A stretch of DNA of 64,000 bases from Boswellia sacra (Eukaryota; Streptophyta; Magnoliopsida; Sapindales; Burseraceae). The DNA lies in NCBI GenBank assembly GCA_013180625.2, contig SNVD02013723.1, forward strand, positions 310,001 to 374,000, written 5' to 3'. A model generated the notes under the pieces. The model saw nothing but the letters and a program-made list of their open reading frames with translations. It made no database searches and was not told where the DNA came from. Positions 36,577-47,962 of this stretch are shown here, piece after piece. A program made the position numbers and the translations under genes. Within the stretch, counting starts at the first letter, position 1. The number at the start of each line of letters is the position of its first letter.

Positions 36577-38052
36577 GCCTTCTCATGCTTCAGCTACCAA
36601 TATATGCTTGCGGTGCTGGGTAGTTCTTCTACTCCTGATACGTCAGTCAATTATCTTAAACTTAAATGTTTCAAAACCCTGTATTAGGAAAAATTATTAT
36701 ATGCCTTCACCTCATAGAATGTGAAATTTATGCTTTTAGATGAATTTGTGTGATGAACCTCTCAAATGGCATCACTTACGTGCTTCTTCTCTTTCATTTA
36801 CTTAATTTCTTTCAACTTTTTTGTTTGAGAAATAAGCTTATTGCAAATGAACTTGTTCTACCAATTGAAACTTTCAGGACATTTCTGCCAAGTATCGGGG
36901 AAGGTGTGCTTAAAATCATCACAATGGACTCTTTTAACTCTGTGAAATAATGCATCAAAAGATATGATAAATGGTATATTCTTGTGATCACCTGTTGACG
37001 ACAATTTCTCAGTTGCAAATCTTATGTTTAAAACATTTTTTTTTTTTTTTTGCTGGATCTAGGGATATAAACTATGTTACCGAGCAACATATAAATTAGT
37101 AATAATGAAAAATGTTAGAAGAAGGGTATCAAACTTGGACGTTACCCATTTCATAACATGACATAATGACAGGCCAATTATCATATCTTTTCATCTAAGA
37201 TCTTTGTGGAAATATGAGTTTATAACCGCGTGGGCTGGACTAGCTTCAAGCACATGATGACCTTTCCATTTTTGGAACGTGGCATAATGATAGCCCATGA
37301 TCAAGAGCCGAGCCATTAAATCAAGGAAATGCCGACAGGAAAATAACCTAAATTAAGAGAATTTCTCGATAAATAACTTTTTTTTAAATATATATGTTAT
37401 GATTATATCTGACATTTAATAGTATTCAACGGATGTGTTAAGCAGTATTCAATAAATATATTTAACAGTATTCGACACTTAATAGAAAGTCATGACATAT
37501 AAATTTATATAAACATAATCATTTATACAATATACACTTAAACAAAAGCAATTTTAAAATTTTCCCTTAAATCAATAATCTGAATTCTAAAGGGTTTGCT
37601 TTCAATCCATCACGTCTGAATAGTAGTATAGTCCGAATTTTTAAAGACTGTTAGTTAAACATAAAATATCACACGACATAAAAAAGTATCAAGTTCACCA
37701 AATGTCTAATTCAATTTAATTTATTGACTTCCGAAAAACCCCTGGGCATGATACGACAATATGCTTTTTTTTTTAACTTTTTTTTTCTCTCCCTGATCTC
37801 TCTCAACACAAAGAGCAAGTCAAAGTCAACTTGTCTTTTTTTGGGCTTGTATCATTCAATTAATTTGTGAAATTAGAATAATCAGACTCTCATGAACATT
37901 GACCTGTGAACTATGTAGAACATGATTTATATGAGATTCTTTTATTTTTCCAGGCGGATCAAGCAAGCTTGTGCCGCTTGAGTTTGCTCATCTTGGATAT
38001 ATGATTGTGACGACGTCCTCCCGCTCGTCTAAATTATTAGATTGGTTTTTAC

Positions 38053-38937
38053 CGTCTCTCTATCTGGTGTGGTGTTTATAACGCCAATATATTCACGTGT
38101 GTTGGTGCATCCATGTGTGTTGGTGCATGCATAATTGGATTGGATGGTATAGGATAAAATTAGATAAAATATAATATTATATTATATTTGGTATAATATC
38201 ATATTATAGATGAAAGGTGAAAGAAAACTATGATATGATAAGTTAAATTTTCTTTTTAATTGATTAAATTAATATATATAAATATAAAATAAATTTAAAT
38301 ATTAATTAAAATTATTTTTAAATTAAAAATATTGAATTATTAAATTTTATTATTTATTATATAAATATTTAATTATTGCATTTATATACTTTTCTTTTAT
38401 TTATTACTTAAAATTGGGGTAAAAAGCAACTTATACGGTGTTAATCAATGGATAGCTTAAGTATAAGTTTGCATAATCTTATGTGTGATAGTACTCGCTA
38501 TGTTACTCTTTTTATACTTTTCAATCCAGCTTGAAGTTTGCTCTTGATGTGTATTCGAATCATAGGAGCTAGTAATCGTGGATGTGCTCATATTAGTGAC
38601 ATTATTGTTGTTGTGATCAAGGAAATAGTACCGAATACACTTCTAGAAGGATTAGAAGTGATCAGAGCCGTAATTGTATGTACTTGTAAAGAAGTCAAAA
38701 GTAACAATGGTATGATAATACAATATGATAACAATGCGGCAATTGTCATTGATCAATAAGGAAAATAAAAAGAACTCGAGTCTTTGGCATGATTGCTCGG
38801 AAATTAAGACAGTAAAATTTTATTAAAATACTTTCATTAGCGCCTGACTTATAATAATAGCTTTAAGTTTGCCCAAACACCGTATAACCTTCTAACATTA
38901 TCTTATCTAATGCTATGTGACATAACAAACATGCCCA
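38053..38937. mobile_element. TIR element (hAT-like, family A) containing plastid rpl14 DNA
   Basis: Unit 1 has an uninterrupted site (ggtttttacacataagataag near 31,870). Here the same flanks are split by about 885 bp. The right terminus (on the minus strand gggcatgtttgttatgtcac...atagcattagataag) matches the left end of the element at 7245, and the left part (gcatgcataattggattgga...ataatattatat) matches that element's right part inverted. The interior includes a plastid gene fragment. Confidence 0.65.
38500..38855 (+). pseudogene. rpl14: Nuclear plastid-DNA fragment: rpl14 (ribosomal protein uL14c)
   Basis: A frame from 38,538 reads [17 protein letters not shown], then [21 protein letters not shown] and NNGMII with [10 protein letters not shown], which is the body of chloroplast uL14. 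After a stop at 38,757 the homology continues (TRVFG-like, then tttcattagcgcctga) to about 38,855. The true N-terminus is frameshifted with a stop near 38,530. This is a decayed nuclear copy of plastid DNA lying inside a transposon-like insertion. Confidence 0.9.
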
Positions 38938-39703
38938 TAAGAAATTAATGACAAATTAGAGTTTTGAACAACTGAAATTTGAAAGGTTGGATGCTAACGG
39001 AGAAACAGCATTTAAAATGTTTTTACAGGTTGCCGAAGGAACGTCTGATTCTTCACCAGCACATGACAAGTAAAGAATAATCAAACCAGACCTCCAAAAC
39101 TCCGAAGAATACTTTTAAACTAAACTTTATAGTCATTTCCACAAAAAATTTCACACACAGTACACAGTCGAGGTTTGTATACATTAAGGAACAAAGACGC
39201 CTCTACCGTTCTTTTACTAACAAGCGGCCCCCACGTTCACAATTCCGTTACAGGGATTCAGAGTAGAATTTTATGTGCAAAGGCAATCTCATCCTTAATT
39301 ACTTTATTCAAATACAATAAAATAAAGATAGAATACTTACTTAAAATTTTTTAATTTAAAAGTAGACATTAATTAATGAACTTTCATCCAAGTTAAGATT
39401 AAAAGTAAAAATAAAAATAAAAATTATATTTAATGATGTCAACTGATCAATAATCTATTCATAATTAAGGGTCAGTAATTGATATTTAATTTTAAGTTAA
39501 AAATTTTGAATTATAGTAACTTATCCAAATAAAATTATGTTTTTATCTTATTCCGATAGCATAATATTGATATACCCTTGCCTTAAATTGAATAAAAAAT
39601 GATTACAAAATGTGCACCATCATGATTCCTTGTTAAATGAAAAATCATCAAATTGTATGATCCTTAAAATGAATGTTGTAAAATCTTACTACTTAAAAGA
39701 GTA
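38938..39703. other. Unit 2 spacer
   Basis: Non-coding. Partly collinear with 31,880-32,050 in unit 1 and 48,400-48,530 in unit 3. Confidence 0.5.
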
Positions 39704-39874
39704 AGTAATGTTACACCTATAATCTATATACAACTAACATTTCTTACAACTTAAGTTGAAAATAAATAAAGGGCATTAAATTACATGATATGGTAATTAA
39801 TTGGCTTTAATATTTTGCCAACTCAGATTATAAGAAAGATTGACTATAGATGAGTTATATATGTAACATCACTC
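39704..39874. mobile_element. MITE, family B-related (171 bp)
   Basis: Inverted termini agtaatgttacacctataat and, from the right end, agtgatgttacatatataac. Unit 3 carries the empty site near 48,520-48,540 (ctacttaaataagtataagattac), so this insertion came after units 2 and 3 separated, or was absent from unit 3. No coding capacity. Confidence 0.75.
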
Positions 39875-40333
39875 ATACTCAAATAAGCATGATTACAATA
39901 AAATAAAAAAAAGATATATAAACTTATAATTAAAAAATAAAATAAAAGATAAATGATCTTAATCTAATAATAAGAATATGTTCTCCCTATAAGATGGAAG
40001 CCGATCCTAATTAGACGCTATTTTATGTATATCCTGTTATTAAAGAAAAAATAATAATTCTTCATCAATTACAGTAAATGACCAAAAAAATTCATATTAG
40101 AAAAGATCTTGAAAAAATAAAGAATCTTAATTAAACTGTAATTGACCATTATTAGAGAAAAATAAAAATCAACAAATCATATTAATTCCTTTTTATTTTA
40201 TTTTTTATTTTATATTATAATCAAATCACAACTTAATGACCAAGTAAGCCATTCAATATATTAACGTACGACTTGGGCACCAAGTTAATAGAAATAGCCA
40301 CAAAAGTAAATTGCTTAAAAAGTTGAATATAAG

Positions 40334-41782
40334 AGTAATATTATAAGTATTTGTATATAAAATTAATGTAATGTCAAATTCATATTGGGAAAATGTCACA
40401 AAGTGCCCCTACGTTTTGGCTTATTATCATCTAGAAATACATTTTACATTTTTGTATAAATCTGATCCCTACCTTTTGAAAATTCAGTCATAGACCACCA
40501 TTCCATTAACTGTCCCGTTAAATGATGTCATTTTTTCATCCAATTCTTATTCAATTACTTGAATAACCTTGAACCTACTTTGGAAAAACACGTTTTTTCA
40601 ATAAAAAATACAATTGCACATGAATTGATAGATTTGCCCCTGCAATGTTCTATGTCTTCAATTCGACTTCAATTCCACAAAAAATTTTTTACTTCATATT
40701 CCCCGCAAAATCTGTGTCTTCACTTCTTTCAATTTCCAGTGGTACCATCTTCTCCATCAATAACCTAGAAGCTTTTTTTTTCAAGAAGTCGTTGAAAGAC
40801 ACCTCAACCAAAAAAAATCCTAAATCATTAACCCATATTCAAAATTAAAAAAGAAAAAAATTTGAAAACTAAACTCTAGTGCCTAGAATTCTTCGGCAAA
40901 CACCACTTCGGCTACTTCAATTCAACAACCAGCAAAGGAAAAAATAAAAAAATAAATTAAAAAACAGTGCACATAAAAACCCCAAATAGCAGTGTCCTTC
41001 TTCAAACCCTCATTCAACAAGAAGGATCAACCTAAAAAATCATCGGAGGAAGAGCATCAGTTCTGCAAGCGCTTCTTTCCGGTGAAGAATCCAACAAAAA
41101 GAACCGCTTGGTCAAGACCAATTCCATGGGTTTGAGCAAAATAATAATAATAATAATAATAAAACAGATGGGGAATGAATAAAGACAGAAGAGAAAGTGG
41201 TTGAATTCGGAGATTGGGTTCGGTACAAAGCAGGTAGAGGGCATCAAAGGCATTGGTAGAGTCGAATGAGTTGGGTGACTTGGTGACGCAGTTGATCAAT
41301 GATGTACAAAGCTCGGCGAGCTTTAGAAGGAAAAGGAAAAGGGGGTTTTGTCAAAGTTTCAAGTTGTTAAAGAATTATAAAGTGCTTCATGAATTGCAGA
41401 TGAAAAGTGCTTCATGTAAGAGACAAAAAGAGGGAAGAAGAAAAACGATTCAAGTGGATCAAGTGATAAAGCTTTTATTTTTTTAATAGTTGACTCCTCA
41501 CTTATATACAATTGATCATTTCAGTTACAAAGACCATGATGCCCCTCAATTTTATACTTAATTATCATTTTATCGGTCCAATTAATGGAAGGGTGGTCCG
41601 TGATTGAATTTTCAAAAGGTAGGGTCCGGATTTATACAAAAATATAAAATATATTTCTGAGTGATAATAAACCAAAATGTATGGATACTTTGTTACATTT
41701 TTCCAATTTATATTCATCTTTTTATTCTTTTAATGTCATACCAACAAATTTTATATGTAAACTTTATAAATATAACATTATT
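40334..41782. mobile_element. MITE (family B-related) split by a nested MULE
   Basis: The outer arms agtaatattataagtatttg (from 40,334) and the reverse complement of 41,782 (aataatgttatatttata...) are inverted repeats of the agtaatgtta type. Without the MULE the element would be about 130 bp. Unit 3 (54,840-54,960) lacks both. Confidence 0.6.
40387..41704. mobile_element. Non-autonomous MULE, 1318 bp, ~150-bp TIRs
   Basis: The left arm gggaaaatgtcacaaagt... (40,387-40,540) and the right arm (41,550-41,704) are inverted copies, about 85% identical, including the central taccttttgaaaattca. They are flanked by aattcatatt (40,377-40,386) and aatttatatt (41,705-41,714), a 10-bp window whose one mismatch fits a 9-10-bp Mutator target duplication. 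The 1-kb interior has an (ATA)n run near 41,145 and short frames only; its source is unknown. Confidence 0.85.
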
Positions 41783-41836
41783 GTTATAAAAAAAAAGCCA
41801 AATATGAGCAAGCCATTAACAAACACATCATAAACC

Positions 41837-43725
41837 ATGTTTAGTTTGTCCTTCAAATCCTTCCAAATCAAACCATTTAACTCCAAAAATCAAATCCGGA
41901 AAACATCCCAAATTGCTTCTCTATTGGGTCCACCAGAGCTCCGCAATGAGACATTAATGGCTTCTCTGCCGGGTCCACCAGAGCCCCCCAGCACCAAAGA
42001 CACAGGCCAATTTCAACAACACCCCGCTGCCTCCAAAGCCTCTCATGGGTTTGACCGAGATTCTCTCTTCAGGCTACCATCGCGTTGACTTCTTTTTCCG
42101 CGTGCTCCCCGACACTCCACCTCGTGCCTTGACGGAGCGTCTGCAAGCTGCATGGGCCCACGATCCGCTGACCATACTCAAGCTTGTGTGTAATCTGAGA
42201 GAAGTACGCGGTACCGGAAAGAGTGATAAAGAAGGCTTCTATACGGCCTCTCTTTGGATGCACTCGCTCCACCTAAAGACCCTGGCGTACAACGTGGCGT
42301 CGTTCGCTGATTTCGGGTCTTTTAAGGATCTTCTCGAGTTGATATACAGACTTCTAAAAGGTCCCAACGTGAGGAAAAGAGAAAAAGCGCAGTGGATGAA
42401 GGCTAAGAATTACATAACATGCGGCGGCCTCTTTAGTGTCAAAGAAGGCCTAGAAAGGAAAGGATTTGTGAGAAAGAAGGCAAGCAAATTGGTGGAGGAA
42501 AATCGACTCGCCATGGCGAAGAAAGCCCTTGAAAGGTACTATAAGATTTCCGGAACTTACACGACCAAGTTTCCGATCATCTCGCTGAGTGTTTGAAAAA
42601 AGACATGAAATTCTAAGGGGCGGGTCAATTTAGAAATGTGAGTCTTGCTGCTAAATGGTGCCCTTCCATTTACTCGTCGTATGACCGAGCAACGTTGATT
42701 TGCGAGAGTATTGCGAGAAAAGTTTTCCCTAGAGAGTCTTACCCTGAATGTGAAGGAGTTGAAGAAGCACATTACGCGTACAGAGTGCGTGATCGGTAGT
42801 GAAAGCAAGTGTTGGTGCCGCTAAGGAAAGTATTGGAATTACCGGAAGTGTACATGAGCTCAAATAAATGGGACTTGATACCCCCCAATAGGGTAGCCTC
42901 TGTTGCAATGAAGCTTTATAAACAGAAGTTTTTGAAGCATGACCAAGAACGCTTCACCAAGTACACTGAAGAAGTGAAATCTGGGAAGGCGAAGATTGCG
43001 GCGGATGCATTGCTTCCACATGAGATCATAGAATCTGGGGAAGATGATGATGGTGGGCAAGTGGCCGAGCTTCAGTGGAATAGAATGGTCAGTGATTTTT
43101 CAAAGAAAGGTAAGTTGACCAACTGCATGGCTGTGAGTGACGTGTCTGGTAGCATGAATGGAATCCCAATGCAGGTCTCCGTGGCTCTGGGTGTGTTGGT
43201 TTCTGAGTTGAGTGAAGAGCCATGGAAGGGGAAGATAATTACGTTCAATGAAAACCCTGAGCTTCGATTGGCACAAGGAGATGATCTTCGAGCCAAGACT
43301 CAGTTTGTGCAAGAGATGGATTGGGGGATGATCACTGACTTTCAGAAAGTGTTGATCTCATATTGCAAGTGGCTGTGAATGGGAAGTTGAAGCCTGAACA
43401 AATGATTAAAAGACTGTTTGTGTTCAGTGACATGGAATTCGACCATGTTTCGATAAATCCATGGGAAACAGATTATGAAACCATTCGGAGAAAGTACAAG
43501 GAGAAAGGGCATGGAGAGGTGGTGTCAGAGATTGTGTTTTGGAATTTAAGACACACCAGAGCTACACCCGTCCCCAGGAGACAAAAAGGGGTGGCACTTG
43601 TGAGTGGGTTCTCAAAGACTTTGTCCAAATTATTCTTTGACGGTGACGGGTACATTGAGCCGGAGCTCGCCATGGAAGCTGCCGTCTCCGGAAAGGAGTA
43701 CCTGAAGCTAGGAGTGGTGGATTAA
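41837..43725 (+). pseudogene. DUF2828/vWA pseudogene, copy 2
   Basis: Homologous along its length to the intact gene at 32,276. The original start codon is now ATT (cccaaattgctt). There are frameshifts near 42,050 and 42,540, an in-frame stop near 42,616, a double stop TAG TGA at 42,797-42,802, and a one-base loss near 43,351 (gtgtttgac to gtgttgatc). The basic Gly/Arg linker is mostly deleted. The MIDAS motif DVSGS (from 43,139) and the C-terminus still read correctly in pieces. It is not expected to make a full protein. Confidence 0.93.
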
Positions 43726-44020
43726 TACCATTGTTTTTTTTTTTTAAATAATATGTAAGCGCCTACATGATTTTGGACTAGGCTGAATAAATTTTTTAAT
43801 ATCCTCGAGGAAAATCTTTTAAGAGAGTGAAAATTCACTAGTTATTCTATATTCTCGCCAAATTGAAAAGACCCAAAGGTTATTTGTAATCTTTAGAAAC
43901 CGTTGCCCACATTACCGCTCAATATTTATTGGCCCACTATTGGCCCAACCACCGAGGCATTAGGTCCAATGTGAGTAGGATTGCTTAACTAGGCTTGGCA
44001 AAATGAGCACTGTAAAAATG

Positions 44021-44215
44021 AGTAATGCTACTCATACAAACTATTTATATAAACTCACGTATATAAACTGATGTGGGATCTCTATATGATCGCCACATCA
44101 CTGATGTTAATTAATGTCATTTATTATAATATATATTTATCAAATCACCACATTTATTTATCAAATCACATCATGCCACGTTAGTTTGTATAAGTAGTTT
44201 GTAAGAGTAACATTA
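44021..44215 (+). mobile_element. MITE, family B (195 bp)
   Basis: Inverted termini of about 37 bp: agtaatgctactcatacaaa... and, from the right end, ataatgttactcttacaaac.... The interior aattaatgtcatttattata also matches the 9426-9605 copy. Confidence 0.8.
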
Positions 44216-44718
44216 TTTTCTTGTTTATTCACTAGAGCAATTATGATCTAGAAGTCGATCTAAGGCAAATGTTGGGATCTATTATAACATATCCATGAGA
44301 TGCTTAATGGACCTTTTGAATCTTATAAAACCTTTTATAGGCTTTCAGTTTGTCAAAAGAATTTTTTTGTACAACTTGGTGTATTCACAGTCCCTAAATG
44401 TAGCCACTTTATGCCTTACATAGAACATATTACTCTTTATTTCAAATCACGTGAGCGGTCATTAGTCATTACTAAGACAAGAGACATTCCAGTATCTATA
44501 TCTATATTTGATCATTCGGGGGTCTCTTTTATTAGTTTTAATAGAATCAAAATCAATTCCCTACCATATCTGTGTATCGTTTACCCCTACAAAATACCAG
44601 ACGAAATATAACGGGCTTAGAAATGATATAAACTCTTTGATGTGTTGTTCCTAGAGAAATGATCCTTTTTATTTCACTGATGGGGCCACCAAACAATTAA
44701 TTATTAATTATAACAAAA

Positions 44719-44760
<42 letters not shown>
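44719..44760. repeat. (TA)n microsatellite, about 21 units
   Basis: Uninterrupted TA run. Confidence 0.95.
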
Positions 44761-44762
<2 letters not shown>

Positions 44763-44788
44763 TAAAGAAGTAAATAAATCGAGAGTTT

Positions 44789-45007
44789 TCATTTGAAACA
44801 CCCCGTGATCTTCAACCAATTCTGCACTTCAATATAATTACCAAGAGTAAGCACAATAGCTTGTTTCCAATACTTAGTAGCTTAATTGAGCCAAGCCTCA
44901 GCAGTTTCAAAATGCCCCTGGTGAATGGCCAATTTTCCCCGGTTGGAGTAGGCGGATCCATTCCTTTCCTTGAACCGTGCTTGAGCGTTTCTCGCCTCAT
45001 ACAACTC
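44789..45007 (-). pseudogene. ycf3: Nuclear plastid-DNA fragment: ycf3 exon 3 with group II intron end
   Basis: On the minus strand, 44,944-44,789 encodes NRGKLAIHQGHFETAEAWLN, a stop, then YWKQAI, LGNYIE and QNWLKIT. This is the 51-codon third exon of chloroplast ycf3 (a photosystem I assembly factor) with one internal stop. Just upstream, 45,007-44,972 (gagttgtatgaggcgagaaa...) has the form of group II intron domain V, as expected for ycf3 intron 2. Homology seems to run on to about 45,100. Its divergence shows an old insertion. Confidence 0.88.
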
Positions 45008-46612
45008 GACAATCAATTCTATTGGTATCCTAGTTTTTTTTAATCTATGATATCGAATATCGAATCGAATGAGATTTCTCATAGGTCTATCCTTATCTTT
45101 TTTTTTTTTTCTCAAGTTAATCAAAAGAGGTTAATTTCATGAGCATGAGTCTCAAACGTTACTTTTGATTAAATTAATAATCAGCTTTCATTTTATCCTT
45201 TATCCCACCATCAAAGAATAACATATAAATATTTCCACTCTCATTAGAATTTTTTTATACACACTGGCTAACAGTTCGCCTAATGCTACATCATAGGCAC
45301 GTTGGAAAAGTATATCGTTGTAGATATTTTTTTTAATAATTTTTTTTTGCTCAAAGCCTGCATGTAATTAAAATCTTGCATCGCGCATCCCTTTGCGGCA
45401 GGAATTGAACCAACTGTCGTAGTATTTAAAACTTTAATTAATTCTCAAGTAAAAAATTGTAGAGACAGATTGATCCAAAGGTTACAGAAGTTTTTGGCTA
45501 TTTGTATGTCTTTCTCAACTGAAAGTTCAATTTGACAATTGACAACATAAATAAGATATTTTAGTTTTATCACCCAATTCTTAATCTATGAAATTTGGAA
45601 TTGTTAGAAAATAAAAATGCATGAGAAAAAACTTCACGATGGCCTCTTTTAAGCGAGTGAAATAATGAACAAGAGATATGTTAAAGGGTAATTCTTGTGG
45701 TTACCTGTTGATGACAATTTCTAAGTTGCAAATCTTATGTTGGGGAAGATATGTTAAATGTTGGTAACACCCTTTCTTATCCTTTTCTTTTACTCTCTAT
45801 CTTGGTATTGATATGTGTTTTCAAATTTTTATTAAATTAATTCAAGTAGTAATTATTGAAGTAAAGGATAATATCAATTGAAGAAGTGTTCGATTGAGGA
45901 ACAAGGATATCAAACTTTGGACGTACCCCATTTCAAAACGGACATAATGACAGCCCAAATATCATATGAAATGTTGTTATTGAAGCGCTATTCGAACTCT
46001 AGTTGAGCCCCTCTTTTTTTATTTTTTTTTAAAATTAAAAAATTAAAAGTGCATCTAAAATTTAAATTATTAAAAAGTCCTAAGAGATGTTCCCTCCACA
46101 ACAAAAACAGCAGAACATGAACAAGATAATTTAACTGTTTCCATAATTTGTTCTCGCAAAGGAAAACTTAAATTCGCTAAACTCTATTAGTAACCACATC
46201 AATCGTCTATTTACTTTACCATCAAAATTTCTCTCTTCATTTTCTAGGGAAAAAAGTTCTACATAATGATTTTACAATTCTAAGTCGCTATATTTCTCTT
46301 TTATTAAAATTTCTTCTTCAATTTGAGACTTGTTGTCACTCAAAAGAGAGAAAAAAAAAAGATAAATTAACTCTAGTATTTTTAGCTTCCATGATAATTT
46401 TGGTTTATTTCTACTGGATTTTCAGTTTGGCGTTCTTTTTTTTTATTTTTTATTGCTTTAATTTTAGTTTGCTCCGGAGGATTCATAACCATAACAGGCT
46501 TATTTTGGCTTATTTTAATTATTTTTTAAGGATCTACTGCACACTAAGGGGGGCAATTGTTTCATTTTGGCGCTTTTTTTTTTTCTTTTTTAAGGATCTA
46601 CTGCATACTAAA

Positions 46613-47962
46613 GGGGGCGATTAGTTTTTTGTCTAAAAATCTGAATAAGTCTGAATTAAATCGAAGTCTGAACAGATATGATTAGTCTGAATAGATTTTA
46701 AAATATAAATCTAAATGAAATTTTTGTTTTTCTAATTTCAACATATGAATTAAAATGTTTGAAATTAATATTTTTACTTATATATCCTTATTGTTTGATG
46801 TGGCTTTCATTTGTGTTTTTTGACATATTAATTATATTTGTAAATTAATATTTTGAAAAAATTAACATTGAAGCACTTAAATATATCTAATTTTATAATT
46901 TAAATATTTTATTATTATACTATAAATTATTTTTCCTCAATTACTAAAATAATATTTTATATTGTAATTATATATGTAATTATTTAAATATGTATCATTG
47001 TACAAAAGTCACATATAAAAGATAAAAAATGAATTAGATAAGGATTTTTTTTTAATAATTAAGGGTGATATGACCATTCAAATGTTTGTATTGAGATAAA
47101 AGCTCAATAGTTTAACTTTTTTCATTCAAATTAAAATGTCTTAGATTAAGAGGATGATTGTTTTTCAATATAAAGTCTGAATTTTACTGAATCTTAGACT
47201 TCAGACTTTTTTACATCGATTATTTTTTGAATTGAACACTTTTTCTTAGATAAAAACATTTAAACAGAAAAATCTATATTCTCTAGCTTTTATTAGAATG
47301 GGAAAAGATCTAAATGGATTGCCTATTTTTTATGTTCTAAAATACCCTTGAAATTTTTATTTAATTCCTATTTTGTTAAATCTTTTTAAATGATCTTTTC
47401 CTATCTTTAAACCCTTGAGCAATCGCAACACATTCCAACGGCATTTACTAAATCAATAGATCAAGTGTTCATGAATCAATTGCGAGATTAGATGCAAATC
47501 AACTATTTCAAGCATCAAATTAATCTTTTGTTTTTACTATTCTATTCTATTATTAAAATAATTTTTTGAATACTCATTTATTATTATTTTTTAATTACAT
47601 AGTAACTAAAAAATAATTCATATTATATGTGAGACATATTAATTAACAATTTAATTTTTTTTTTGTACTGCAGTATTTTAATTTTGATTTGTTGTATTGA
47701 TTATTTATAAATGTTTATAAAGCATAAACAATGTTCAATAAATATAATACTAAATAAGACATATATGTCAAATTAATAGCTTTTAGATATTTTTAATTAT
47801 TAAAAATATCAACTTAAGACTTATTATCAGATCTTAAAAAATAAAAAATAATCATATCAGTAGACATTTATTATCAGATCTTAAAAAATAAAAAATAGTC
47901 ATATCATTCAGATATTTATATTCAGACCCATTCGGATTTTAGACAAAAAAATAATTGCTCTC
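46613..47962. mobile_element. Non-autonomous TIR element, ~1.35 kb
   Basis: The left end gggcgattagttttttgtct...ctgaataagtctga and the reverse complement of the right end (gagcaattatttttttgtct...cgaatgggtctga) form inverted termini of about 40 bp. The interior is AT-rich with a 40-bp internal direct repeat (47,825 and 47,878) and no coding frame. A near-copy of the left flank (aaggatctactgca.actaa.ggggg) occurs about 80 bp earlier. Confidence 0.65.

Larger units (their letters stand above)
43726..44788. other. Unit 2 downstream spacer
   Basis: The first ~90 bp match the flank of copy 3. Then come a MITE (44,021-44,215), an unidentified 103-codon frame (44,300-44,611, plus) and a TA microsatellite (44,719-44,760). 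Confidence 0.45.
35803..45526 (+). repeat. Tandem module, unit 2 (intact CYSTM + broken DUF2828)
   Basis: Collinear with unit 1 from CYSTM intron 2 through the DUF2828 copy, and with unit 3 from 36,062 to its right end near 45,526. It has gained a TIR element with plastid rpl14 (about 38,053-38,937), a MITE at 39,704 and a MITE/MULE nest at 40,334-41,782. Confidence 0.8.

Noticed and set aside
44300..44611. 103-codon frame
   Set aside because: No family recognised; AT-rich and probably a chance frame or part of an unknown repeat.
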